Part shown: piece by piece, positions 44,771-53,586 of the stretch
Position numbering within the stretch: position 1 is the first letter of the stretch
Layout of the letters: every line of letters starts with the position of its first letter
Source: VRUE01 sp963702575
GTDB lineage: Bacteria > Actinomycetota > Thermoleophilia > Solirubrobacterales > 70-9
NCBI GenBank assembly: GCA_963702575.1
Contig: CAVPCU010000008.1
Location: forward strand, 1 to 64,000
Direction of reading: 5' to 3'
DNA: 64,000 nucleotides
Program-made: the position numbers and the translations under genes
Notes under the pieces: generated by a model
Database searches by the model: none
The model's input: the letters and a program-made list of their open reading frames with translations, nothing else
Told to the model about the DNA's origin: nothing

Positions 44771-46033
44771 CTACGCCCAAAGCGCCGCGATCGGCGCCGC
44801 CTGGATCTTGCGGTCGAGCTCGAAGTGGGCCGGCCCCGTGTGGAGGACGACGCCGGCGAGGAAGCGGTCCTCGAGCTGGTCGCGGAGCCAGGCCAGGTGC
44901 TCGGCGTCCCTCGCGCTCGGCGCGGCGGTGGCCTTGATCTCGATCGCGATGACGCGTTTGCCGCCAAGCTCGGCCAGGAGGTCGATCTCGTGCCGGCCCT
45001 TCTCGGTTCGCAGGTGATAGAGGCGGGGCCGAGCGCGCGAGAGCGGAACCTCCGGTCTCAGCTGAGCGGCGACGAAGGTGTCGAGAATGCGCCCGAGGAC
45101 GTTGCCGTCGCCGACGATGCCCTGCTCGTCCAGGCGCAGGGTGGCGGCCATCAGCGCGGCATCGACCAAGTAGCGCTTCGGCTGGCGAACGAGCCGCTTG
45201 AGTCGGTTCGAGGTCCATGCCGGCACCCGCTCGACGACGAGGAGATCGGACAGCAGGCCCTCGTAGATCGACGCGGTGATCTTGTTGATCCCGGCGGCGT
45301 CGTAGATGCTCTTGTGGTCGCTCACCCCGGCCGAATTGAGCGCGTACGCCTCCAGGTAGCTGCGCAGGCGCTCGGGGTCGCGGCGCCGGCCACCAGAATC
45401 CGACTGCTCGAGCTGCTCGACGTCGTGGGAGAGGAGATCGTCGACGTAGCTGCCGAGCCAGGCTTCCCGCGCCGAGCCCGTCAGCTCCAGGGCGGCGGTC
45501 GGAAAGCCGCTCCGCAAAGCAAGGCCAAGGTACCCCAGCAGGTCGGGAGCCTCCGCGGGGCTCGCAAGGGCGTCCCCGGCTGCGATCCTGTCGAAAAAGG
45601 TGGGGCCGCCGGTGCGGCCGAGCAGCTCGCGGATCGTCATCGGGTAGATGGCGAGACGCACGAGCCGTCCGGTCCCCGGCCATACCCGGTTCTCGATCTC
45701 GGCGTGGACCGAGCCGGTGACGTAGAAGCGGTTCGGCCGGGGATCGGCGTCCACCGCCCGGCGAACCGCAGCGAGGACGCCGGGCACGTTCTGCCACTCG
45801 TCGAGGAGGATCGGCTCGCGGCGGCTACGCAGGGCAGCCGTGGGATCGGCCCGGAAAGCCGAGGCTTCGGCCTCGAGGTCGAGCCGCACCCGCGTCGCCG
45901 CCCGCCGCTCCATCGTCGTCGTCTTCCCGGTTGCGCGCGGCCCCACGACCAAGAGCCCCGAGAGCTGCTCCAGCAGCTCGTCGAGATAGGAATCGACGAG
46001 CCGGGTCCTGTAGGCGGTCGAGGCGGCCTCCAT
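44771..46033 (-). CDS. AAA ATPase with C-terminal DUF4143/PD-(D/E)XK-like domain
   Basis: 420 aa from the ATG at 46033, chosen because TATATT (46046-46041) ends 7 bp before it. A GTG at 46039 would lie 1 bp from the box. Walker A is GPRATGKT (31-38), Walker B is PILLDEWQNVPG and the sensor is RFYVTGSVHAE. The C-terminal HLRTEKGRHEIDLLAEL followed by IAIEIKATA is the PD-(D/E)XK-like signature. Third family member in the window; its promoter also carries a repeated element (46069-46103). Confidence 0.88.
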   Translation of the reverse strand: MEAASTAYRTRLVDSYLDELLEQLSGLLVVGPRATGKTTTMERRAATRVRLDLEAEASAFRADPTAALRSRREPILLDEWQNVPGVLAAVRRAVDADPRPNRFYVTGSVHAEIENRVWPGTGRLVRLAIYPMTIRELLGRTGGPTFFDRIAAGDALASPAEAPDLLGYLGLALRSGFPTAALELTGSAREAWLGSYVDDLLSHDVEQLEQSDSGGRRRDPERLRSYLEAYALNSAGVSDHKSIYDAAGINKITASIYEGLLSDLLVVERVPAWTSNRLKRLVRQPKRYLVDAALMAATLRLDEQGIVGDGNVLGRILDTFVAAQLRPEVPLSRARPRLYHLRTEKGRHEIDLLAELGGKRVIAIEIKATAAPSARDAEHLAWLRDQLEDRFLAGVVLHTGPAHFELDRKIQAAPIAALWA

Positions 46034-46068
46034 GAGCACTAATATACCTCTCCGGCAGGACTTTCTAA

Positions 46069-46103
46069 CCTTTTACCGCAGGAGTTCGTATACTTTTACC
46101 GCG
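46069..46103 (-). promoter_or_regulatory. direct-repeat element upstream of the third DUF4143 gene
   Basis: On the minus strand GCGGTAAAAG occurs twice, 24 bp apart, behind the TATATT -10 box. Spacing of about two helical turns fits cooperative binding on one DNA face. Confidence 0.55.
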
Positions 46104-46146
46104 CAGCCGACTTTGACCACACTGGAGGGGGGTCAAAGTCGGCTGC
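46103..46146. repeat. 16-bp perfect inverted repeat
   Basis: GCAGCCGACTTTGACC (46103-46118) and its exact complement GGTCAAAGTCGGCTGC (46131-46146), 12-nt spacer. It lies between the divergent DUF4143 and polymerase-like genes and abuts the direct repeat. No T-tract, coding frame or flanking target duplication. It could be an operator, a repetitive extragenic palindrome or a transcript end. Confidence 0.7.
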
Positions 46147-46171
46147 GGGTGGCGTAGCTTTCGGGATCTCC

Positions 46172-48194
46172 TTGGAGGCATTGGGGACAGCGGAGCGGGT
46201 TGATGGGGGGGCCGAGTCGGTCGGCGCCCGCGTGAGCGTGGGCGCGATCGATTGGGGCGGGGTCGCGACCTGGGTGCTGGCGGCGGCGCTGGTCGTCTAC
46301 CTGGCGCTGGAAAACGGCGGCTACGATCCGATCCCGCGCGACCAGGTCGGCGTCGCGGTCTGGTGGGCCCTGCTGCTGGGGGTCGCGGTCGAGGCGCTGC
46401 CGGTGCCGGGGCGGACCCGGGTGGCGCTGGTCGCGCTCGGCCTGCTTCTCGGCTTCGCCCTCTGGACCGCGCTCTCGCTGGGCTGGACGCAGAGCAGCGA
46501 ACGAACCGCGACCGAGCTTGCCCGGGTCGCCACCTACCTCGGCATCCTCGCGCTGGGGATCTGCCTGGCGACGCGGCGGCGGGCCGGGGCGCGGCAGGTC
46601 CTCGGCGGGGTGACCTTCGGCCTCGCCCTGGTCGACGGCGCTGGCGGTGCTCTCGCGCCTGCACATGGCCTGGTTCCCGGCGAACGAAATCGGCCGGGTG
46701 CTGCCCGGGATCGAAATCGAGCGCCGCCTCGCCTACCCGCTGGGCTACTCGAGCGCGGTCGGCGCCCTCGCCGGGATGGCCCTGCCGCTGCTGCTCGCCG
46801 CCACCGCCTCGGCGCGCACGATCGCCGGCCGGGCGCTCGCCGCGGCGGCGATCCCGATCGCCGGCCTCGCCCTCTACCTCGCCACCTCGGGCACCGGCGC
46901 CGCCGTCGCCGCGGTCGCGATGCTGGTCTTCCTCGCCCTCTCCCCCGACCGCCTGCCGAAGCTGCTGACGCTGGCGGCGGGAGCCGGCGGGGGCGCGGTG
47001 CTGGCGCTGGCGGTCCACGGCCGCGGCGCGCTCGCCCGCGGGCTGCCCACCGCCGCCGCCGAACGCCAGGGCACCGAGGTGATCTGGATCGCGCTCGCGG
47101 TCTGCGCCGCGCTCGCCCTGGTCCAGGTCGGGATCGCGCTCGCCGACCGCCGCCTGGGGCGGACCGGGTGGCTGCCGATCGACCGCCGCCAGGCGCTGGT
47201 CGCGACCGCGGCGGTGCTGCTCGTCGCGATCCTGGTCGCGATCGCCGCCGGGGCGCCGCACCAGGTCTCCCACCGCTGGGACGTGTTCAAGGGGCGCAGC
47301 GGCGGCTCGAGCGCCGAACCGAGCTCGCCCTCGACGATCGTCAACTTCCACGGCAGCGGCCGCTACCAGTTCTGGGAATCGGCGGTGGAAGCGGGCGAAA
47401 CCGCGCCCTGGAAGGGGATCGGCCCCGGCACCTTCGAGTTCTGGTGGGACCGCCACGGCTCCTACGCCGGCTACGTCCGCACCGCCCACTCGCTCTACCT
47501 CGAGAGCCTGGCCGAGCTCGGCATCCCCGGGCTGCTGCTGATCGGCGGCTTCGTCGCGCTCGTGCTCGGCGCCGGCGCGGTGCGCTCGCTGCGCGCCCCG
47601 CCCGAGCAGCGCCTCGTGCTCGCCGCCGCGACCGCGGGCGCCGCCGGCTTCGCCACCGCGGCGGCGCTCGACTGGGTCTGGCAGCTCGGCGCATTGGCGG
47701 CGGCCTTCATGCTGCTCGCCGCGGTCGCGCTGAGCGGCTACTCGCTGCGCGAGCCGACCCGGCGGCGGCGGCGCAGCAGCCGTCTGCGGCGCAACCGGAT
47801 GCAGCGCGTCGGTGTGGCGGCGGTGGCGGTGGCGGCGCTGCTGGCGATCTGGTTCCCGCTGCACGCCGCCACGGCGCTGCGCCAGAGCCAGCTCGACGCC
47901 GCCCACGGCGACCTCGCCGCCGCCCTCGACCGCGCCCAGGAGGCGGCCGACGCCCAGCCCGACGCCGCCTACCCGGTGCTGCAGGAAGCGCTCCTGCTCG
48001 AGCAGCAGGGCAAGCTCGGCGGCGCCGCCGCGGCCGCCCGCGAGGCGACCCGCAAGGAAAGCGCCGACTGGCGCACATGGACGATCCTCGCCCGGATCGA
48101 GGCCGAGCGCGGCCGGGTCCAGCCCGCCCTGCGCGCCTTCGCCCGCGCCCGCACGCTCAACCCCCACTACAGCCTGCTGAGCGTCCGCTCCTGA
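46172..48194 (+). CDS. O-antigen ligase/polymerase-like membrane protein with C-terminal TPR (frameshifted)
   Basis: About 673 aa. Ten or more membrane helices (VLAAALVVYLALENGGYDPI, GILALGICLATRR, VLLVAILVAIAAGA). The large external loop carries GRYQFWESAVEAGETAPWKG, IGPGTFEFWW and RTAHSLYLESLAELGIPGLL, the Wzy_C hallmark of O-antigen ligases and polymerases. The C-terminal 110 residues form TPR-like helices (LDAAHGDLAAALDRAQEAAD). One base is missing at about 46637 between the two frames. The TTG at 46172 lies 11 bp after TAGCTT. Likely polymerises or transfers glycan repeat units at the membrane. Confidence 0.8.
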
Positions 48195-48213
48195 AGCGGA
48201 GGTCGTGAGACCG

Positions 48214-48243
48214 CGAGTTAGTGCTTCATGAGTAACTAACTCG
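48214..48243. terminator. bidirectional terminator between convergent genes
   Basis: CGAGTTAGT/ACTAACTCG, a perfect 9-bp stem with a 12-nt loop, in the 68-bp gap between the polymerase-like gene and the methyltransferase gene. Confidence 0.55.
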
Positions 48244-48262
48244 TGATACAGCAAGCACGACT

Positions 48263-48871
48263 TTACGTAGGGCGGCGCAGGGCGACTAGGGCGTCGACGG
48301 CCGCTACCGGCTCGTATCCCCCGTCCCCGCGCAGGCGCTCGACCTGGCGGGCGGGGCCGCCCTCGGGGTCGAGCGCGTCGTGGAAGGCGACCACGCCGCC
48401 CGGCTGCAGGAAGGGCTCCCAGGCCTCGAAGTCGCGGCGCACCCCCTCGGCCGTGTGGTCGCCGTCGATCCAGAGCAGCCCGATCGGGCGCGTCCAGCCA
48501 CCGCAGACGACCTCCGAGCTGAGGTTGACCAGGCGCACCCTCTCGACCACGCCGGCGAAGAGGAGGTTCTCGAAGAAGGCCCGCCGGTCGGCGGGGCCGA
48601 ACTTCCCCCCGAGGACCCCCTCGAAGGCCTCGTGCGGCTCGACCGCGTAGACGGGCGCCCCGTCGGCGCCGAGCGCGAGCGCCGCGGTCGAGCGCCCGCG
48701 GTAGCTGCCGACCTCGACGATGCAGGCCGCGGGCGGCACCGCGCCGGCCAGCTCCATCAGCGCCGTCGCCTCGGCGTCGCTGATCATCCCCTCGATCGTC
48801 AGCGCGCGGCGGCCCGGCCCGTGCTTGCCGAGCAGCCGGAGGCGGCGGCGGATGCGCCGGTCCCAGCGCAT
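48263..48871 (-). CDS. class I SAM-dependent methyltransferase
   Basis: 202 aa. Motif I is CIVEVGSYRGRSTAALALGA (SAM-binding glycine loop), followed by VYAVEPHEAFEGV with the acidic end of strand 2, IGLLWIDGDHTAEGVRRDFE and GGVVAFHDALDPEGG. The WIDGDH/FHD arrangement resembles Methyltransf_24 proteins in polysaccharide clusters. The ATG overlaps the upstream sulfotransferase stop as ATGA, so the two modify the same product or at least are co-translated. Confidence 0.85.
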   Translation of the reverse strand: MRWDRRIRRRLRLLGKHGPGRRALTIEGMISDAEATALMELAGAVPPAACIVEVGSYRGRSTAALALGADGAPVYAVEPHEAFEGVLGGKFGPADRRAFFENLLFAGVVERVRLVNLSSEVVCGGWTRPIGLLWIDGDHTAEGVRRDFEAWEPFLQPGGVVAFHDALDPEGGPARQVERLRGDGGYEPVAAVDALVALRRPT

Positions 48872-49632
48872 CAGGCGGCCTCGGCGCGGCTCGCCAGGCC
48901 GGCGCGGACGCGGTCGACCATCGCGTACTCGGGCGCCAGCCGCTCGCGCAGCAGGCCGCGCTCGGCCTCGGTCAGGGAGACCGGCTCGCCGAAGCTGCGC
49001 TCGCGCTTCTGCTCGAGCTCGAGCCCGAGCTCGAGCGCGAGCCGCCTCAGGTCCTCGGGGAAGGTCTCGGTGAAGCAGACCGCCGAGCAGGCGAGGACCC
49101 GCTCCGCCGCCTCCGCCGGGTCGAGGCCCTCGGAGAACATGTGGAGCTGGGTCAGCAGATGCTCGGCGGGGACCCGCTCGAGGAACTCGGCGAAGCCGAC
49201 CTCCCCCCTCCGCCGCCGGCCCAGCCACGGCAGCGGGGAGCGGGTGCCGCGGTCGAGGAAGGCGCTCTCGGCGAGCACGTCGTCGATGAACGGCTCTTTC
49301 TCGCGCGCCGCACCGTCACCTCGCGCCCAGAGCAGGTAGCGATAGTAGGAGATCGCGCGGGCGGCCGGGTCGCGCAGAATCGTGACGGTGAAAGTCGCCG
49401 GCGGCAGGCTCAGCCGGTAGGCGGGCTGGTGTGAGTTGGCGAAGAAGTAGTCACCCTTCGCGATCAGCTCGGCGTTGCCGCGCACCAGCTTCAGGCCGTT
49501 GCCCTCGACCGCCGAGCGGTCCGACATCTGGTCGAGCCCGAGGCCGGCGAGCGCCCAAAACGCGGCGTTCAAACTCGTCCCGGCGGTCTTGCGGATGTGG
49601 TAGTGGTAGACGCGCTCGTAATCGGGATTCAT
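48871..49632 (-). CDS. sulfotransferase family protein
   Basis: 253 aa from the ATG at 49632 (MNPDYERVYHYHIRKTAGTS). RKTAGTSLNAAFW is the 5'-phosphosulfate loop and VTILRDPAARAISYYRYLLW the 3'-phosphate-binding block of PAPS-dependent enzymes. HSHQP-like NSHQPAYRL may hold the catalytic His. It closely resembles heparan-type sulfotransferase folds. Divergent from the sulfotransferase at 49689 with a 56-bp shared promoter region. Confidence 0.8.
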   Translation of the reverse strand: MNPDYERVYHYHIRKTAGTSLNAAFWALAGLGLDQMSDRSAVEGNGLKLVRGNAELIAKGDYFFANSHQPAYRLSLPPATFTVTILRDPAARAISYYRYLLWARGDGAAREKEPFIDDVLAESAFLDRGTRSPLPWLGRRRRGEVGFAEFLERVPAEHLLTQLHMFSEGLDPAEAAERVLACSAVCFTETFPEDLRRLALELGLELEQKRERSFGEPVSLTEAERGLLRERLAPEYAMVDRVRAGLASRAEAA

Positions 49633-49653
49633 CCGGGCGAAAACGAGTCTAGT

Positions 49654-49662
49654 TGATAGCAT
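49654..49662 (+). promoter_or_regulatory. extended -10 promoter between divergent sulfotransferases
   Basis: TGATAGCAT (TAGCAT at 49657-49662) is identical to the promoter at 40281 and 26 bp before the ATG at 49689. The overlapping complement GCTATC/TATCAA could serve the minus-strand gene. Confidence 0.4.
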
Positions 49663-49688
49663 CGGCTCGCCTGCAGGGGGCCGTTTTC

Positions 49689-50696
49689 ATGTCCACGAAG
49701 CCAAGTACGCAACCCGCGACGGCCACGGACGAGGCCGTCGACTTCCTCGTGATCGGTGCGCCCAAGGCGGGTACCACGTCGATTTTCGAGTACCTCCGCG
49801 GGCATTCCGAAATAACACTTCCGCCCGACAAGGAGGTGCCGTACTTCAACGACGACGGCGTCTACAACAGCCTCTCCTGGGAGGAGTACGTGCGGCGCGC
49901 CTTCCCGGAGCACGACCCGCGGCTGCGCACCGGCACGATCACACCCCACTACATGTTCCCCGTCAGCGGCGCTCCCGGAGGGAGCGACTACGACGAATAC
50001 ACGGTGCCGCGCCGCATCCGCGAGCGGCTGCCCTCGGTGCGCCTGATCGCGATCCTGCGCGACCCGGTCGAGCGCGCCTACTCACACCACAAGCAGGAAG
50101 TGCGCCTCGGGCTCGAGAGCCGCACCTTCCCCGAGGCGGTCGACCAGCTCCTGCGGCCGGCCGAACTGGACCGTTACAGGCGCACCTTCACCAGGACCGA
50201 CTGCTATGTGACGGTGGGCGAGTACGGCCGCATCCTCGGCGCCTACCGCGACACCTTCCCGCGCGAGCAGATGCTGGTCCTCTTCACCGAGACGCTGGCG
50301 CGCCAGCCGCGCGAGGTGCTGGCGCGGATCTACGAGTTCCTCGGCGTCGCCTCCCAGCGTGACCCCGGCAACCTCGGCAAGCGCTACAACGTCAGCGCCG
50401 CGGAGGTGAGGCTCTCCCGCTTCAACCCTGCGAGCCTGGTCAGGCTCGCCTCCGCCAACCCGCTGGCGCGGGCGGCGTGGCACTCGCTCTCCGAGGGCCG
50501 CAGGACCCGCATGCTGGCCGGCTACCGGCGGATCAACTTCCGCTTCCACGCCTGGAACCGGCGCGGCACCGAGGCGAGCGAGCCGACCGCCGAGGAGTCG
50601 GCGGCGCTCGAGCGCCTGCGCGAGCACTACGCCGCCGACGGAGCGCGGCTCGCCGAGCTGCTCGGCGAGGCCCCGCCCTGGGCGGGCGCGGCCTAG
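49689..50696 (+). CDS. PAPS-dependent sulfotransferase
   Basis: 335 aa from the ATG at 49689 (MSTKPSTQPATATDEAVDFL); an in-frame TTG at 49653 overlaps the promoter. The PAPS 5'-loop reads FLVIGAPKAGTTSIFEYLRG, and the 3'-phosphate block reads LIAILRDPVERAYSHHKQEV. MLVLFTETLARQPREVLARI is also typical. Strong match to the Sulfotransfer_1/heparan N-sulfotransferase-like family. It transfers sulfate to an unknown acceptor, most likely the glycan made by this cluster. The stop codon overlaps that of the convergent ABC gene. Confidence 0.9.
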   Translation: MSTKPSTQPATATDEAVDFLVIGAPKAGTTSIFEYLRGHSEITLPPDKEVPYFNDDGVYNSLSWEEYVRRAFPEHDPRLRTGTITPHYMFPVSGAPGGSDYDEYTVPRRIRERLPSVRLIAILRDPVERAYSHHKQEVRLGLESRTFPEAVDQLLRPAELDRYRRTFTRTDCYVTVGEYGRILGAYRDTFPREQMLVLFTETLARQPREVLARIYEFLGVASQRDPGNLGKRYNVSAAEVRLSRFNPASLVRLASANPLARAAWHSLSEGRRTRMLAGYRRINFRFHAWNRRGTEASEPTAEESAALERLREHYAADGARLAELLGEAPPWAGAA

Positions 50697-52453
50697 GACC
50701 TCGCCAACCCGGTGAGCCTGGTCGCCGTGCGGTAGTAGGTGCTGTCGGTCTGCAGCGCGCTCGCCGTGTCGAACGCCTCGAGGCGGCCGTCGACGATCAC
50801 CATCACCCGGTCGCAGATGTCGAGCGTCGACATCCGGTGGGCGACGACGAACAGGGTGAGATCGCGCTGCAGCCCGGCCAGCGAGTCCTGGATCAGGCGC
50901 TCGGCGTGCGGGTCGAGGGCGCTGGTCGGCTCGTCGAGGACGAGCACCTCGGGGTGGGCGGCGAGCGCGCGGGCGAGGCAGATGCGCTGCTGCTGGCCAC
51001 CCGAGACGGCGTCGGCGCGGGGGCCGATCAGGGTGTCGTAGCCCGCCGACCAGGTGACGATCTCGTCGTGGATGCCGGCGAGGCGGGCGGCGCGCTCGAC
51101 CGCGCGGTCCTCGAGCGGGCGGAAGAAGCGGATGTTGTCGGTGACCGAGGCGTGCAGCAGGCGCGGTTCCTGCGGCAGGTAGGCGACCGCGCGGTGCCAG
51201 TCCTCGCGGCTGTAGCGCTCGGCGGGCACGCCGTTGACGAGGAAGCGGCCCGAGCTCGGTGAGCGCAACCCGAGCAGGATCTGGACGACCGTCGACTTGC
51301 CGGCTCCGGTGGGCCCGACGACGCCGATCGTCTCGCGCGCGCCGACCTCGAAGCCGACCTGCGAGAGGACGGGCTGACCGGGCTCGTAGGCAAAGGAGAC
51401 GTCCTCGAAGGCGAGCGTCTCGACCGACTCGAGCGCCTCGCCGCCGGCGTGCTCGACGTCCTCGTCGTAGCGGCGCTGTGCTTCCTGCACGCGCTCCAGG
51501 TAGGGCAGCGACTGGGCCACCGACTGGTAGGCGCCCTGGGCCTGCTGGCCGTAGGCGCTCGCCCGCACCAGCAGCAGGACGACGGCGCCGAGCGAGGCGA
51601 CCTGGCCGCCGCCGCTCGCGTAGAGGATCGCGAGGGCGACGACGACGAGCAGGTAGATCAGGCTCTGGTAGATGCCGGGCACGAGGTTGGCCAGCAGCTG
51701 GGTCTGGAAGTAGGGCTTGCGCAGGGCGCCGGCCAGGCCGTCGACGCGCTCTCGCTGCGCCTCGCCGACGCCGAACACGTGCGTCTCCTCCGCCAGCCGA
51801 ACCGCTTCGTTGACGCCGCGCGCGTACTCGCTCTGGGCGGTCGAGACCGCGTGGCTGCCCCGCCGCCCGGCGGCGCTCAGCGGCCGCAGCAGGGCGAACA
51901 GGCCGGCGGCGGCGACCAGCACGACCACCGCCGCGAGCACGTTGAGGGCGAAGGCCGAGAGGACGAGGACGAGGAAGGTGAGGACGGCGATCAGCAGCGC
52001 GGTCGCCGCGCGCGCGCCGGCGATCGACTGGCCGATCTGGTTGGTCGCGAACTCCTGCAGCTGCCCCTCGCGGTCGCGCGACTGCACGTCCCAGGAGGCG
52101 CGGGCGTAGGCGGCGAAGAGCTCGCCGCGGAGCTGCTCCTGCATGTCGGCGGCGACCCGCGCCGGCACCACCGAGACGACGATCTGGAGGGCGAAGCGGG
52201 CCAGGGCGAGGACGAAGGCGAAGATCAGCAGGCCGCGCAGGCCTTCGTCGACGTGCAGGGCGCCGATGTCCACGCGCACCCGCGAGGCGCCGTCGACCAG
52301 GGTCGCGGCGGTCTGGGCGAGCAACGCGAGGATTCCCGACTCGGCCAGCCCGGAGAGAACGGAGGCGACCGCCAGCACGGCGATCAGGCTGCGCCGTCCG
52401 CCGAGCAACGGGCCCAGCCGAGACCACGTGCTCTGGATGGCTTTCTCCTGCAT
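50693..52453 (-). CDS. MsbA/ABCB-type ABC exporter (fused TMD-NBD)
   Basis: 586 aa half-transporter. Six membrane helices in residues about 20-310 (LIAVLAVASVLSGLAESGIL; VLTFLVLVLSAFALNVLAAV). The nucleotide-binding domain starts near 345: Walker A GPTGAGKST (about 380), Q-loop LPQEPRLLHASV, signature VSGGQQQR, Walker B EVLVLDEPTSALD and the H-loop in VVAHRMSTLD are all intact. Such exporters flip lipid-linked oligosaccharides or lipids, and the cluster context suggests glycan or glycolipid export. The stop overlaps the convergent sulfotransferase stop in CCTAGG. Confidence 0.92.
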   Translation of the reverse strand: MQEKAIQSTWSRLGPLLGGRRSLIAVLAVASVLSGLAESGILALLAQTAATLVDGASRVRVDIGALHVDEGLRGLLIFAFVLALARFALQIVVSVVPARVAADMQEQLRGELFAAYARASWDVQSRDREGQLQEFATNQIGQSIAGARAATALLIAVLTFLVLVLSAFALNVLAAVVVLVAAAGLFALLRPLSAAGRRGSHAVSTAQSEYARGVNEAVRLAEETHVFGVGEAQRERVDGLAGALRKPYFQTQLLANLVPGIYQSLIYLLVVVALAILYASGGGQVASLGAVVLLLVRASAYGQQAQGAYQSVAQSLPYLERVQEAQRRYDEDVEHAGGEALESVETLAFEDVSFAYEPGQPVLSQVGFEVGARETIGVVGPTGAGKSTVVQILLGLRSPSSGRFLVNGVPAERYSREDWHRAVAYLPQEPRLLHASVTDNIRFFRPLEDRAVERAARLAGIHDEIVTWSAGYDTLIGPRADAVSGGQQQRICLARALAAHPEVLVLDEPTSALDPHAERLIQDSLAGLQRDLTLFVVAHRMSTLDICDRVMVIVDGRLEAFDTASALQTDSTYYRTATRLTGLARS

Positions 52454-52468
52454 ACCCCGCCGTTTATT

Positions 52469-53563
52469 CTACGCCGAGGTCGAAGGGGCGCCCGAGCCTC
52501 GCAGGATCGCCGCCAGCGTCGGCAGCCAGCGCGCCGGCGAGAACTCCTCCTCGACCCGGCGGCGGCCGACCTCGCCGAGGCGGGCGCGCAGGGCTGGGTC
52601 GCCGGCGAGAGCCTCCAGCGCCTCCAGCCACTCCCCCGGGCCGGTGGCGACGTAGCCGGCGCCGCCCACCGTGGCGGCGGAGACGCCGACGTCGTCGGCG
52701 AGCGGCGGGATCCCGCTGGCCATGTACTGGAGCGCCTTGTAAGCGCACTTGCCGCGCGTCCACGGCGTGTCGTCGAGCGGCATCAGGCCGACGTCGATCT
52801 CGGCCAGCGCGGCGCGCTCGGCGGCGGGGCTCCAGGCGCGCTCCTCGACCGCGACGCGGGCGAGCGGCGGCGCCGGGCCGCCGACGACGATCAGCCGCAG
52901 CGGGCGCTCCGAGTCCCGGGCGAAGCGGTCGAGCGTCGCGGCTACGCCGCGCAGGTAGGGCGCCGTGGTCGGCGAGCCGATCCAGCCCAGGGTCAGCGCC
53001 TCGCCCTGCTCGTGGCGGCGCACGGCGTAGGCCTCGGGGTCGACCAGCGAGGGCACCACGGTGACCGCGTCGCCGTAGGCGGAGAGGTGCTCGGCGAGGA
53101 TCTCGTTGCCGGCGATCACGTGCTCGGCCCGCTCGGCCAGCCAGCGGACCTTGCGCCCGGCGCCCTTGAGTGCGCCGAGGGGATGGCCGCCGCTCTGCCT
53201 GCCGGTGAGCCAGATCGCGTCGTCGACGTCGTAGACCAGCCGCCGCCCCGACGCCGCCGCCCGCTCCAGCGCGAGCGAGGGAGCGAGGTCGACGTGGCGC
53301 TGGACGACCGCCGTGGAGGCCTCGCTCCCCGCCTCGCGCAGCCTTGCCGCCAGCCCGCGTCGCGCCGAAGCGAGGACGCGGGCCTTGCCGAGCGCCCCGG
53401 CGCGCCGGAAGCGGCCGGCCTCCTCGGCGGAGAAGAGCGGCAGCAGCTCGAGCGCGACGCCCTCGGCGGCGAGGCCGCGCCCGGGCAGCTCGAGGCGGAC
53501 GCGAAAAGCCGCGTCGGAGGCTCCCTGGCAGGAGGTTGCGATCGCCTTCACCCGTTGTCCCAC
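52469..53563 (-). CDS. glycosyltransferase, GT4-like
   Basis: 364 aa. DVDDAIWLTGRQSGG and VVPSLVDPEAYAVRRHEQGE, LTLGWIGSPTTAPYLRG, then DVGLMPLDDTPWTRGKCAYK, LQYMASGIPP give the GT-B nucleotide-sugar-binding half. The E-x7-E of other GT4 enzymes is replaced by this GKCAYKALQYM pattern typical of the subgroup. Start GTG at 53563; a GTG at 53551 (VKAIATSCQG) is also possible and better matches the first strand. Sugar donor unknown. Confidence 0.82.
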   Translation of the reverse strand: MGQRVKAIATSCQGASDAAFRVRLELPGRGLAAEGVALELLPLFSAEEAGRFRRAGALGKARVLASARRGLAARLREAGSEASTAVVQRHVDLAPSLALERAAASGRRLVYDVDDAIWLTGRQSGGHPLGALKGAGRKVRWLAERAEHVIAGNEILAEHLSAYGDAVTVVPSLVDPEAYAVRRHEQGEALTLGWIGSPTTAPYLRGVAATLDRFARDSERPLRLIVVGGPAPPLARVAVEERAWSPAAERAALAEIDVGLMPLDDTPWTRGKCAYKALQYMASGIPPLADDVGVSAATVGGAGYVATGPGEWLEALEALAGDPALRARLGEVGRRRVEEEFSPARWLPTLAAILRGSGAPSTSA

Positions 53564-53570
53564 CCGCCAC

Positions 53571-53578
53571 TATTGTGA
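53571..53578. promoter_or_regulatory. possible bidirectional -10 between glycosyltransferase and sulfotransferase
   Basis: TATTGT (53571-53576) ends 10 bp before the plus-strand ATG at 53587. Its complement contains CACAATA facing the minus-strand gene, 8-20 bp from its GTG codons. The two start codons are only 23 bp apart, so promoters must overlap. Confidence 0.4.
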
Positions 53579-53586
53579 CCCCTGGC

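Noticed and set aside
46103..46146. Transposon end or MITE
   Set aside because: The inverted repeat has a spacer of only 12 nt, no coding content and no flanking direct repeat of target type.
46065..48254. 729-aa antisense frame opposite the polymerase-like gene
   Set aside because: Gln/Arg/Ala/Pro-rich low-complexity translation and exact overlap with a gene with clear membrane helices.
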